Assembly (NCBI GenBank): GCA_015490055.1
Contig: WFYP01000239.1
Coordinates: 1-19,431, forward strand
Source of the DNA: Nitratifractor sp.
GTDB taxonomy: Bacteria; Campylobacterota; Campylobacteria; Campylobacterales; Sulfurovaceae
Length of the DNA: 19,431 bases
Direction of reading: 5' to 3'
Part shown: one piece after another, positions 8,083 through 15,667 of the stretch
Layout: the number at the start of each line of letters is the position of its first letter
Numbering within the stretch: the first letter of the stretch is position 1
The notes under the pieces: generated by a model
Database searches by the model: none
Told to the model about the DNA's origin: nothing
What the model saw: only the letters and a program-made list of their open reading frames with translations
Position numbers and translations under genes: made by a program

Positions 8083-8913
8083 TTACTTTTTCTTACGTCT
8101 TGAGATAATTAGCTTATCGCTAGCTTTCTTCTTACGAGTCTTATAACCTTTAGTTGGCATACCCCAAGGAGATACTGGATGACGACCTGAGTTAGTTTTA
8201 CCTTCACCACCACCGTGTGGGTGATCGATTGGGTTCATTGCACTACCTCTAGTTTGTGGTCTAATACCTCTATGTCTGTTTCTACCAGCTTTACCAATAA
8301 CCATGTTAGCGAAATCTTCGTTACCAATAGTTCCAACTGTTGCCATACACTCACCTAAGATGTATCTCATCTCACCAGATGGTAATCTTAAAGATACATA
8401 CTTTCCATCTCTACCCATAATCTGTGCATAACCACCAGCACTTCTAGCGATTTTACCACCCTGACCAGGGTTCATTTCGATGTTGTGAACAAGTGTACCA
8501 ACTGGAATGTTCTTAAGTTTCATTGCATTACCAGGCTTAATATCAAGACCAGCTTCTGCTGATAAAATTTTATCACCAACTTTTAAACCTTTTGGTTGAA
8601 GAATATATCTTTTTTCACCATCAACATAGTGAATAAGGCAAATTCTACAGTTTCTGTATGGGTCATACTCTACTGTTGCAACTTTACCTTCGATATTGAA
8701 TTTATTTCTTTTAAAATCGATAATTCTGTATAGCTTTTTAGCACCTGCTTCTCTGTGACGAGAAGTAATTCTACCATTACTATTTCTACCAGCATGAGCA
8801 GGTAGCTTTTTAAGTAAGCTTCTTACAGTTGGTTTAGATGTAATATCACTATTGTCAATCGTAGTTAAAAAACGACGAGACGGTGTATATGGTCTAAATG
8901 TTTTAATTGCCAT
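8083..8913 (-). CDS. rplB: 50S ribosomal protein L2
   Basis: A 276-residue L2, needed for subunit joining and peptidyl transfer. It has the N-terminal RNA-binding region, the SH3-like domain, and the C-terminal signature HPHGGGEG at residues 231-238 that holds the conserved functional histidine. The tail is highly basic. It starts 9 nt after rplW. Confidence 0.98.
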   Translation of the reverse strand: MAIKTFRPYTPSRRFLTTIDNSDITSKPTVRSLLKKLPAHAGRNSNGRITSRHREAGAKKLYRIIDFKRNKFNIEGKVATVEYDPYRNCRICLIHYVDGEKRYILQPKGLKVGDKILSAEAGLDIKPGNAMKLKNIPVGTLVHNIEMNPGQGGKIARSAGGYAQIMGRDGKYVSLRLPSGEMRYILGECMATVGTIGNEDFANMVIGKAGRNRHRGIRPQTRGSAMNPIDHPHGGGEGKTNSGRHPVSPWGMPTKGYKTRKKKASDKLIISRRKKK

Positions 8914-8922
8914 CTTCTATCC

Positions 8923-9204
8923 TTATACGCTTAAGCTATCGATTTTAGCATCTTCTGGTAAGAATACATAGAACTTCTTACTATCAGCTCTCTTACCCTC
9001 GATACCCTTAAATCTCTTAACTTTACCATTATTTCTCATAGAGTTCACTTTAAGTGGCTTAATACCAAAGTACTCTCTAAAGATCTCTTTTAAAGAGTTT
9101 TTTGTAACTCTTGTACTAGTTTGAACAACAATTACACCATCTTCTTGAAGAGCCAAACTCTTCTCTGTATAAATTATTGCTTTAATATCTGTAATATCTG
9201 CCAT
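8923..9204 (-). CDS. rplW: 50S ribosomal protein L23
   Basis: A 93-residue L23, the exit-tunnel rim protein that docks trigger factor and SRP. Family features are YTEKSLALQE near the start and FREYFGIKPLKVNSM in the middle. It starts one base after rplD ends. Confidence 0.96.
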   Translation of the reverse strand: MADITDIKAIIYTEKSLALQEDGVIVVQTSTRVTKNSLKEIFREYFGIKPLKVNSMRNNGKVKRFKGIEGKRADSKKFYVFLPEDAKIDSLSV

Positions 9205-9205
9205 C

Positions 9206-9799
9206 TTAACTCTCTTTTATTAGATTTTCCCAAACAGACTTTTCAATAACAATAGCGTGGAACGCTGCTGCTAAATATCCGTTTAGCTCATTTGGCTCAA
9301 TTAAATAGCTTTTATCTAAGTTTCTAAATGCTAAGTATGTCTTATCATCGATAAGCTCTTTTACAAATAGAACATCTCTCTGCCCAAAACTCTTAAAGAA
9401 TTCATTAGCATCTTTAGTCTTACCAGACTCTATAGAGATTGAATCAACTACAAAAACTTTATCATTAGCTACTTTTTCAGCAATAGCGTGCATTAAAGCA
9501 AGTCTCTTTTGCTTTTTATTAACTTTTTGAGTATAGTTTTTCTCATTTGTTGGACCAAATACAACACCACCACCTCTAAATTGAGGAGCTCTTGTTGAAC
9601 CTTGTCTAGCTCTACCGCCACCTTTTTGTGCAAATGGCTTTTTACCACCACCGCTTACCGCTGATCTATTTTTTGTGTGTGCATTGCTTGCTCTTAAGTT
9701 AGCAGCATAAGCTTTACAATATAGATATAAGTTATGAGGATGAACCTCTAAAAAACTCTGAGGTAAATCTGCTGTTTTTACTACTACTGCATTACTCAT
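9206..9799 (-). CDS. rplD: 50S ribosomal protein L4
   Basis: A 197-residue L4 with the long exit-tunnel loop of the family (GGGKKPFAQKGGGRARQG, then RAPQFRGGGVVFGP). In E. coli L4 also represses the S10 operon by binding the leader RNA. Whether it does so here is unknown, but this operon has a strongly structured leader (10765-10820). The start overlaps the rplC stop by 4 nt (ATGA). Confidence 0.97.
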   Translation of the reverse strand: MSNAVVVKTADLPQSFLEVHPHNLYLYCKAYAANLRASNAHTKNRSAVSGGGKKPFAQKGGGRARQGSTRAPQFRGGGVVFGPTNEKNYTQKVNKKQKRLALMHAIAEKVANDKVFVVDSISIESGKTKDANEFFKSFGQRDVLFVKELIDDKTYLAFRNLDKSYLIEPNELNGYLAAAFHAIVIEKSVWENLIKES

Positions 9800-10377
9800 T
9801 TAACAATCCTTACCATTCCTCTAGCGCCCTTATGACCAGGAACTGCGCCTTTAAGAACTAATATTCCATTCTCTTCGTCAAAAGAGATTACATCATTTTT
9901 AACAGTAACTATTTTGTTACCATACTGTCCAGGCATCTTTTGTCCAGGTTGAACACGCCCAGGCCATTCACACATACCGATAGAACCCGGTGCTCTGTGG
10001 AATCTTGAACCGTGACTTTTAGGTCCACCAGCAAATCCGTGTCTCTTAATAACACCAGAGAAACCACGACCTTTACTATTTAAAGATGTCTTAACTACTT
10101 GTGCCTCAGCTAATGGAGCTAAGCTTAAATCACCAGCTTCTGTACCCTCTGCTACTTCGATTGTCTTAAAGCGGTTAAACTCTTTGCTTACATCATACTT
10201 TTTTTGCTGACCTTCAATAGCTTTGTTGATTTTCTTTCCGCTGTGGTAAGAAACTAACGCTTTACCATCTTCACGTACTTCACATACTTTAGTCTCAACA
10301 ACTTTTAGTAAAGTTACAGGAACACTTGGAACGCCAACAGTTCTGCTCATTCCAATTTTTTCTACGATAAATTCCAT
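9796..10377 (-). CDS. rplC: 50S ribosomal protein L3
   Basis: A 193-residue L3 that starts 50S assembly and reaches toward the peptidyl-transferase centre. It contains the family signature FSGVIKRHGFAGGPKSHGS and GQKMPGQYGN, the region where PrmB methylates a glutamine in E. coli L3. It lies 11 nt after rpsJ and overlaps rplD by 4 nt. Confidence 0.97.
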   Translation of the reverse strand: MEFIVEKIGMSRTVGVPSVPVTLLKVVETKVCEVREDGKALVSYHSGKKINKAIEGQQKKYDVSKEFNRFKTIEVAEGTEAGDLSLAPLAEAQVVKTSLNSKGRGFSGVIKRHGFAGGPKSHGSRFHRAPGSIGMCEWPGRVQPGQKMPGQYGNKIVTVKNDVISFDEENGILVLKGAVPGHKGARGMVRIVK

Positions 10378-10388
10378 TTCCTATCTCC

Positions 10389-10700
10389 TTACTTATCCAT
10401 AGAGCGGATTTCTACTTCCACTTCCGGTGCTAAGTCTAATTTCATTAATGAATCAATAGTATCAGTTGAAGCTGCTACTATGTCAATTAATCTTGCGTGT
10501 ACTCTAATTTCAAATTGCTCTCTACTGTCTTTATTTACGTGTGGAGAACGTAAAACAGTATAGCGTTTAATCTTAGTTGGTAAAGGTATTGGTCCTCTTA
10601 ATTCTGAACCAGTTCTCTTTACAGCATCAACAATCGCTTGTACCGATCTGTCTAAAACTCTGTGATCATAAGCTTTAAGCTTAAGTCTAATCTTTTCCAT
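10389..10700 (-). CDS. rpsJ: 30S ribosomal protein S10
   Basis: A 103-residue S10, head protein of the 30S subunit. In other bacteria it is also the transcription antitermination partner of NusB (NusE). Family stretches are KIRLKLKAYDHRVLD, GPIPLPTKI and RSPHVNKDSREQFE. It is the first gene of the cluster. AAAGGA at 10706-10711 lies 5 nt before the ATG. The gene is preceded by a structured leader and a TATAAT box. Confidence 0.98.
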   Translation of the reverse strand: MEKIRLKLKAYDHRVLDRSVQAIVDAVKRTGSELRGPIPLPTKIKRYTVLRSPHVNKDSREQFEIRVHARLIDIVAASTDTIDSLMKLDLAPEVEVEIRSMDK

Positions 10701-10720
10701 TTTTTTCCTTTAAAGAACTC

Positions 10721-10734
10721 GTTACTTACGTAAC
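10721..10734 (-). promoter_or_regulatory. small hairpin before the rpsJ ribosome-binding site
   Basis: The minus strand reads GTTAC-GTAA-GTAAC, a 5-bp stem with a four-base loop. It ends 9 nt before the AAAGGA of rpsJ. It may keep the ribosome-binding region open or serve as a protein site. It is short and could be coincidental. Confidence 0.3.
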
Positions 10735-10764
10735 ATATATTGTATTTTAAGTGCCACAACACTC

Positions 10765-10820
10765 GATGCCGAGGGCATCTGCATACAACTCTATATAGAT
10801 AGAATTCTACGCAGACGCCC
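10765..10820 (-). promoter_or_regulatory. structured leader of the S10 operon with two competing hairpins
   Basis: In the minus-strand RNA, 10820-10799 pairs with 10794-10773 around the loop CUAU. This gives a 22-position stem with 21 pairs, three of them G.U, and one G-G mismatch. A second, perfect 6-bp hairpin (GATGCC-CTC-GGCATC, 10779-10765) uses the last seven bases of the first stem, so the two cannot form together. The G.U pairs would be A-C mismatches in a plus-strand RNA, which shows the structure belongs to the leftward rpsJ transcript. Autogenous control of the operon is an inference from position. Confidence 0.65.
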
Positions 10821-10833
10821 AATCAGGTCGAGA

Positions 10834-10839
10834 ATTATA
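10834..10839 (-). promoter_or_regulatory. -10 box of the S10 operon promoter
   Basis: A perfect TATAAT on the minus strand, 134 bases upstream of the rpsJ start codon. Transcription would begin near 10827, a few bases before the large leader hairpin. No convincing -35 hexamer is seen 16-18 bases upstream, as I recall is usual for this phylum. This is the only good promoter-like box close to rpsJ. Confidence 0.6.
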
Positions 10840-11062
10840 CCCAAAGATTAATATCTTAAGACTTATAAATGCAGAAAAACTCTTGCAATTTTTAGTTTGT
10901 TTACTTTTAAGAAGGAAACTATATGGGTTAGTGGCTAGTTTCATTGGCGTAAACTAATTCTTAATTGGAATCAGGATTTGGGATATGGGATAAAGTTAAG
11001 GTGCAGTTCCTTAATTCAATATCATCCTACTAAAGTCATAAGCTCCTAAGTGTTACTACTAA
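10840..11062. other. non-coding gap between the S10 promoter and the inverted-repeat element
   Basis: I see no credible reading frame here. Short ATGs on both strands (for example a plus-strand ATG-GGT-TAG) stop at once. No tRNA-like cloverleaf, IS remnant or clear terminator was recognised. The part nearest 10840 is presumably upstream promoter DNA. Confidence 0.5.
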
Positions 11063-11161
11063 TAGACTTCTTGCAAAACTCTATAATTTGTAGGTACTGT
11101 TTAGTAAAATATGATACATAATAGACAATAGATGCATTTATAGAGTTTTGCAAGAAGTCTA
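11063..11161. mobile_element. MITE-like element with 24-bp terminal inverted repeats
   Basis: The sequence at 11063-11086 (TAGACTTCTTGCAAAACTCT then ATAA) is repeated perfectly in inverted orientation at 11138-11161, around a 51-bp AT-rich centre with no coding capacity. If the element is 11064-11160, it is flanked by AAT on both sides, a possible 3-bp target duplication. A TA duplication around 11065-11159 fits as well. The ends resemble IS5-type inverted repeats as I remember them, but no transposase is in the window, so this would be a non-autonomous copy. Its right end lies on the helicase stop codon. Alternatively it is a large hairpin that ends transcription. Confidence 0.65.
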
Positions 11162-12880
11162 ATTCATAAACAACATACAAAGCCGTATATCATCATATCC
11201 AACTTCGCTATTTAATGCTTCAAACACAGGTTTTAGGCGTAACTTGCCGTCATCTGTAAAATTATCTGGTAGTTTTTTGGTCATAAGCTTTAGTAGCACA
11301 CTCTCTACAGTATCAAATATTTCTGCTTCTGGTTTATATTTAATTAAATCAAAATCTGGCATTTCCTCTTTTATAAGTGCCAAGTGTTGTATAATAGTTC
11401 CTTTTGATAAGCCTCTATTTACTGCTAGTTTTATAATTGTATCAGACTTATCTATGAGGTTTTTAGTCTTTATATGTGTTGGTGTGGCATAAGCAGAGTG
11501 CGAAGGTTTCCCAGCTTTAATATTGGCTATCTCCTCTTCTATCTTCTCTTTTTCTACCACACCACCCATACTTGATATATGCTTTTGGCATAGCATTTCA
11601 AAAGTATCTTTATCTAAAGTTTCTATAGCCTTAGATGCCTTTAGCGAAGCCTGTTTTATACGCTCATCTATATGCAAAATAAGAGGGTCCACACGCAAAG
11701 CCATAGGGTTTATTCCAAGCAGACTAAGCCCCTCTATACTTTTTATCCTTGATAGAGCCACATACCCCTGCCCTACTTCAAAAGTTTTAGAGAGGTCTAT
11801 CTGTGCAGCATCTAGTGTCATACCCTGCGACTTATGTATAGTAATAGCCCAAGCTAGACACAGTGGCACTTGTGAAACAGTAGCTACCACCTTACCGCTA
11901 TCGTTCTCTAGAGACCACTCCTCTAACTCTAGCTTAACTTTCCTACCCTCTGTGGTTATAACAATAGGCATATTATCAATAGGGCTAAAGCTCTGCACCA
12001 CACCGGTAGTTCCATTTACATACTCGCCATCTGGGCTATTTTTAATAAAGATAACCAAAGCACCCTTTTTAAGCCGTAACTCCTCTAAAACTAGCGAAGA
12101 TTTAAAGATTTTCTCTATATTTTTAGCCGAACCTTTCGCCTCGTAAACATAAAGCTTCTCTTTGCCCTCTAGCTTATTAAGTTCGGCTAAATTGATACGC
12201 TCAACATCTGCATTATGTGTATAGAGTTGCGTTACTTTAGCACCCTCAGGCAAGCTTACATTCATCCGCTCTTCTAGTGCCTTATTAGTCGCTTCAGATA
12301 TATTTCCAGAGCGTATATCATCTAGTACATCTATAAGCCTGCTATCGTCTTGTCTAAACTTCTCTTGCAGATAGCAAGTTTGCAAATCAAGTTCTCGCCA
12401 AGATGGCGACTGCCAAGCAAAGCGTTTCTCTTTTGGCTCTTTGCTAACAGGTGGAAGTTGGAAAAAGTCGCCAGATAAAACAACCTGCACCCCACCAAAA
12501 GGAGCATCAACACCTTTAAATCCACGAAGCACCAAATCCATAGATGTAAACAGCTCAGGCGACACCATAGAGACTTCATCGATAATAAGTACTCTAAGCT
12601 TAGCAAATCGGCTTTTTAAGTACTTCTTCTCCATCATAAACTCAACGTAACTTTCGTCTATACTCTCACGAATCCCCAAAGCAAAAAAAGAGTGAATAGT
12701 CTGCCCACCCAAATGCGAAGCCGCAATCCCAGTAGGTGCCACAATAGTAGGATAAACCCGACGCTCTTTTAAGTAGCGAATATACTGCTTAAGCAAATAA
12801 GTCTTCCCCGTACCTGCCGAACCAGTTATAAAAACATTTTTGCCAGATTTTAATATGTTGAGTGCTGTAGTTTGATTCAT
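11159..12880 (-). CDS. Pif1-like SF1B DNA helicase with C-terminal HTH domain
   Basis: A 573-residue ATP-dependent helicase. Motifs in order: Walker A GSAGTGKT (20-27), the Walker B/Pif1 region IIDEVSM (99-105), GDFFQLPP (137-144), EKFRQ (173-177), HKSQGMT (349-355) and VALSR (374-378). Residues of about 475-573 resemble the helix-turn-helix domain found at the ends of some RecQ and Pif1 proteins. Pif1 enzymes unwind 5'-3' and resolve G-quadruplexes or R-loops in maintenance and recombination. There is no Shine-Dalgarno, and TATAAT ends 6 bases before the ATG, so the message may be leaderless. The TAG stop is formed from a flanking T and the AG that ends the inverted-repeat element. Function beyond the family is not shown. 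Confidence 0.9.
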   Translation of the reverse strand: MNQTTALNILKSGKNVFITGSAGTGKTYLLKQYIRYLKERRVYPTIVAPTGIAASHLGGQTIHSFFALGIRESIDESYVEFMMEKKYLKSRFAKLRVLIIDEVSMVSPELFTSMDLVLRGFKGVDAPFGGVQVVLSGDFFQLPPVSKEPKEKRFAWQSPSWRELDLQTCYLQEKFRQDDSRLIDVLDDIRSGNISEATNKALEERMNVSLPEGAKVTQLYTHNADVERINLAELNKLEGKEKLYVYEAKGSAKNIEKIFKSSLVLEELRLKKGALVIFIKNSPDGEYVNGTTGVVQSFSPIDNMPIVITTEGRKVKLELEEWSLENDSGKVVATVSQVPLCLAWAITIHKSQGMTLDAAQIDLSKTFEVGQGYVALSRIKSIEGLSLLGINPMALRVDPLILHIDERIKQASLKASKAIETLDKDTFEMLCQKHISSMGGVVEKEKIEEEIANIKAGKPSHSAYATPTHIKTKNLIDKSDTIIKLAVNRGLSKGTIIQHLALIKEEMPDFDLIKYKPEAEIFDTVESVLLKLMTKKLPDNFTDDGKLRLKPVFEALNSEVGYDDIRLCMLFMN

Positions 12881-12886
12881 AGTGCA

Positions 12887-12892
12887 ATTATA
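12887..12892 (-). promoter_or_regulatory. -10 box giving a probable leaderless helicase mRNA
   Basis: A perfect TATAAT on the minus strand, separated from the helicase ATG (12880) by 6 bases (tgcact). The expected start of transcription falls on or next to the A of the ATG. There is no purine-rich ribosome-binding site in between. The -35 region is weak. Confidence 0.5.
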
Positions 12893-12937
12893 GCAGTTTG
12901 TGTTTATGATGACTTTGGATACTACTTTTACTAACTC

Positions 12938-13702
12938 CTAATTATATTTTTCTCTAAACATTTTCAAAATATATACAAACTCATCACTCAAATAAGCATA
13001 AACTTTTGTCTCTATCTCTTTAGGTATTCCATAGTAAGCCTCAGCAATTCCTCCTGCTATTGCACCCATAGTATCAGCATCAGCACCTAAAGATACGCAG
13101 TTTCTAATGCAATCTTCAAAGGAGTTAGAATCTAAAAAACAGATAATCGACTCTGGTACAGACTTTTGGCATGATACTTCAAACTTGTAAGTTGGGCGAA
13201 TCTCATCTACTGTTCTGCTTAAATCATAGCCAAAATCTTTTGTAATACGCTCTCGTATCTCCTCTTTACTTGCACCTTTTCGAGCTATAAAGATAGCCAA
13301 AGCTGTAGCCTCGGCTCCTTTTATTCCCTCTGGGTGGTTGTGTGTAATTTTAGCAGATTTTCGTGCCTCTTGCAAAACTTTATCTTCCGTCTCAAAAGCC
13401 CAAGCAATAGGCGAAACTCGCATTGCTGAACCATTACCCCACGAGTTATAAGGCAAATGCTCATCGCTTTTTAGCCACTTTTTAAAAGAGCCACCATAGC
13501 CAACTTCAAAGTAACGCAAACCAAAATCTACAACATTATCTAAATATGGCTTATTATCCAAAATAGACTTGGCTATCGCCATACTTAATACAGTATCATC
13601 TGTAAATTTACTCTTTGGATGAAACAGTTCAAACTCTTTTGTTTTAATTTTATGAAACTCATAGTATGAACCTATAATCTCACCTGCGATTGCTCCTAAC
13701 AT
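12938..13702 (-). CDS. ADP-ribosylglycohydrolase family protein (DraG type)
   Basis: A 254-residue single-domain all-alpha hydrolase, full length for the family. It has the two metal-binding motifs: TDDT at 34-37, following the conserved GAIAGEIIGS, and GADADT at 206-211, followed by MGAIAGGIAEAYYG. HNHPEGIKGA lies in the middle. Such enzymes remove ADP-ribose from arginine or other targets, or from small molecules, using two Mg2+ ions. It starts within the HD gene (7-nt overlap), with AAGG 7 nt before the ATG, so it is made together with the NAD salvage genes. That context suggests release of ADP-ribose for recycling. The true substrate cannot be read from the sequence. DraG of nitrogenase control is a less likely role, because no nif gene is near. 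Confidence 0.88.
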   Translation of the reverse strand: MLGAIAGEIIGSYYEFHKIKTKEFELFHPKSKFTDDTVLSMAIAKSILDNKPYLDNVVDFGLRYFEVGYGGSFKKWLKSDEHLPYNSWGNGSAMRVSPIAWAFETEDKVLQEARKSAKITHNHPEGIKGAEATALAIFIARKGASKEEIRERITKDFGYDLSRTVDEIRPTYKFEVSCQKSVPESIICFLDSNSFEDCIRNCVSLGADADTMGAIAGGIAEAYYGIPKEIETKVYAYLSDEFVYILKMFREKYN

Positions 13703-14238
13703 TTTAAATACCTTTTGTAATCTTCTATCTTAGCTTTTAACCTATTTGCCATTTGTTCATTTGCTTCGTACAACTGCTCCCAAATAATACGAGCCTCTTC
13801 TTGATAAGCTCTCTTCTTTTCTAACTTCCAATAGTGAGGTGGCTCTCCCAAATTGGCAACTCTATCTGCCATTTTAACCACCCAAACCTCTTTGGGTTGT
13901 TTATTGATTCGCTCCAAAGAGTCTATCATCTGTTCTCTTTTTGTGCTTAAACTTTCATTTTTTGTTAATGCCATTACACCATTAGCTATGCTCTTTCCAA
14001 ACTCACTTAAAAGCTCTTCGTATGTAACCTCTGTATCTTCAATCGTATCATGCAAAATTGCACAACAAATTGCCAACTCTGCATTTTCCAAACCATCAGC
14101 CACCCCCATAATCTCTAGCATAACATTACCAATATGCGTAATATAAGGCAACTGCTCCCCTGGATACTTTTGCTCTTTATGTAAACGCGAGGCAAAAAAC
14201 CACGCTTTTGTTATTTTATCTTGATTAAACTGCATCAT
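13696..14238 (-). CDS. HD-domain phosphohydrolase, MESH1/SpoT-hydrolase-like
   Basis: A 180-residue stand-alone HD protein, close in size to MESH1 and to small alarmone hydrolases. The catalytic pattern of RelA/SpoT hydrolase domains is visible: H35 (YITHIG), H63-D64 and E67-D68 (LHDTIEDT), and D125 with N129 (KMADRVANL). Where Rel enzymes have an arginine near residue 24, this protein has K24. The family hydrolyses (p)ppGpp, and animal MESH1 also removes a phosphate from NADPH. The gene overlaps nadV by 4 nt and the glycohydrolase gene by 7 nt. A second ATG at 14235 has a better-spaced GGAG (7 nt against 4) and may be the real start. The substrate is an open question. Confidence 0.85.
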   Translation of the reverse strand: MMQFNQDKITKAWFFASRLHKEQKYPGEQLPYITHIGNVMLEIMGVADGLENAELAICCAILHDTIEDTEVTYEELLSEFGKSIANGVMALTKNESLSTKREQMIDSLERINKQPKEVWVVKMADRVANLGEPPHYWKLEKKRAYQEEARIIWEQLYEANEQMANRLKAKIEDYKRYLKC

Positions 14239-15611
14239 ATATCTCCATAATCTGTATTTTTTCGAACCTCATCAAAACTATACTCTTTTAGCAACTTCCC
14301 ATCTTTATATACAGGCTTTAGTAAATTCTCTCGCTCACCTAGCTCTTCTACTCTAACCGTCTCAAAATCTTTGGTTAAAGCTAATCGCCCTCTTTTAGAG
14401 CGTTTGCCACTATCGGTTATTGGGTCTTTGTAAATATCTCTCCACTCGCCATCTACACAAATTGCCGAAGCTTTCATAGCGAATCTAAAGTCGTCTCTTC
14501 CTGCCTCTTGCAAAAGTGCTCCGCCCATTCCAAAGGCGATATTTTCAGCCGAGAAGCCTTCGTTTTTTAGAGCTTCTAGTATCTCTTTTATGCTCTCTTT
14601 ATTGACTCCATCGCCTTGGATAATGCGAACTGAATCATCTAGCACTATATATCCTTTAGAGTTTTTGTAGCCTCCAAAAGCTTTATATACTCGCTTCATA
14701 ACCTCTAACACTACCTCTTTTGGCTCTCCAGAATCTGGGCGGATAACTAGTGTTGCACCGCTTTGTTTTACCTGCTCTTTTAACTCTTTGCCCCAAATAT
14801 TGCTAACAGCGTTGTAAATATCGTACGAGTCTGAAACCACGGCAAATATTTTACCCTCGCCACCGAAGCGTTTTAGCATATTCTCATACGCATCTTTCTC
14901 TCCATCTCTTTGCCAACTTGTCATTGTAGAGTGTTCGCTTGCTGGAATAGAAAAGCCTGCCATATCAGCCCCATAGTATCGCTTTGCTCCAACAATAGCA
15001 CTAAGTGTATCGGTTCCTTGAAAGTTCACTAAGTGTGCCATACCACCAAGCATTGCCGACTCTTGGCTAGATACACCTCTTGCACCAAAATCGTGCAGTT
15101 TAAATGGCAACTGCTCTTTTGCGTTATCGCTTGTAGCCTCTAAAAACTCACTAATAATCTCTTTAATCGAGTATGATAGTGTAGCTACAGTTGTAGGGTA
15201 CCAAATAGCCCTAAGCAAAGCAGTTTCGATATACGAAGTTAGCCAAAAAACTTTTGGGTCGGTATTAACAACTTGAAGCAGAGGCGACTTTAAAGGAACC
15301 AAGCTTCCCTCTTGCACTACCGAAATTTCTAGAGGCAAGTAGCCATTGTATTCATCTAAAATATACTGCCACTCCTCTTTATTAAATGGCAAACCGTGAG
15401 CTGTAATAATAGCCTCGGCTTCGTCTATATCTTCTTGCGTAATTGGCTGCATTAGATACTCTTTAATAAACGCTTGTAATCCAAAAAATAGTGTTTTGCC
15501 GTAGTTGCCACCTCGTGCCTCTATATATGATGAAACATACTCACTCTTTGGTGGATATTGTAAATAGTGGCTTGCTTTGTAGCTGTCTGTGTTTAAAACA
15601 GTGTTTTTCAT
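14235..15611 (-). CDS. nadV: nicotinamide phosphoribosyltransferase (NAMPT/NadV type)
   Basis: Makes NMN from nicotinamide and PRPP, the first step of the two-step NAD salvage route. It has 458 residues and is recognisably like animal NAMPT over the whole length. Visible stretches are NTDSYKASHY (7-16), HDFGARGVSSQES, NFQGTDT with D201 (the NAMPT D219 position that favours nicotinamide), SIPASEHST with the catalytic histidine H227, VSDSYDIYNA (259-268), RPDSGEP (291-297) with phosphate-binding R291, and IQGDGV. KRSKRGRLAL lies near the end. AAGGA precedes the ATG with good spacing. It overlaps the HD gene by 4 nt. The 193-base gap to nadM holds paired palindromes. Confidence 0.95.
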   Translation of the reverse strand: MKNTVLNTDSYKASHYLQYPPKSEYVSSYIEARGGNYGKTLFFGLQAFIKEYLMQPITQEDIDEAEAIITAHGLPFNKEEWQYILDEYNGYLPLEISVVQEGSLVPLKSPLLQVVNTDPKVFWLTSYIETALLRAIWYPTTVATLSYSIKEIISEFLEATSDNAKEQLPFKLHDFGARGVSSQESAMLGGMAHLVNFQGTDTLSAIVGAKRYYGADMAGFSIPASEHSTMTSWQRDGEKDAYENMLKRFGGEGKIFAVVSDSYDIYNAVSNIWGKELKEQVKQSGATLVIRPDSGEPKEVVLEVMKRVYKAFGGYKNSKGYIVLDDSVRIIQGDGVNKESIKEILEALKNEGFSAENIAFGMGGALLQEAGRDDFRFAMKASAICVDGEWRDIYKDPITDSGKRSKRGRLALTKDFETVRVEELGERENLLKPVYKDGKLLKEYSFDEVRKNTDYGDI

Positions 15612-15667
15612 CGAAAATCCTTCGTATGATATGTTTAATATTCAAACCGTCTATCGGTTTTTAATTT

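Noticed and set aside
10861..10888. Possible decayed copy of the inverted-repeat end (shares TTGCAA and ATAAATGCA pieces)
   Set aside because: The shared words are in the wrong order relative to the intact 24-bp arm, and the region is AT-rich. No alignment longer than about 10 bases holds.
11087..11110. GTAGG followed by TACT-GTTT-AGTA inside the inverted-repeat element, resembling the GTAG-footed palindromes
   Set aside because: The stem is only 4 bp, too short to distinguish from chance in this sequence.
11523..12146. Long open frame (207 codons) on the plus strand
   Set aside because: It lies entirely antisense to the helicase gene, whose motifs are intact. The translation is serine-rich and low in recognisable features, as expected of a shadow frame.
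15644..15660. AAACCG-TCTAT-CGGTTT as an intrinsic terminator
   Set aside because: The T-run follows it on the plus strand, where there is no gene to terminate. In the direction of nadM transcription it is followed by GAATATT. It is better seen as part of the palindrome cluster.
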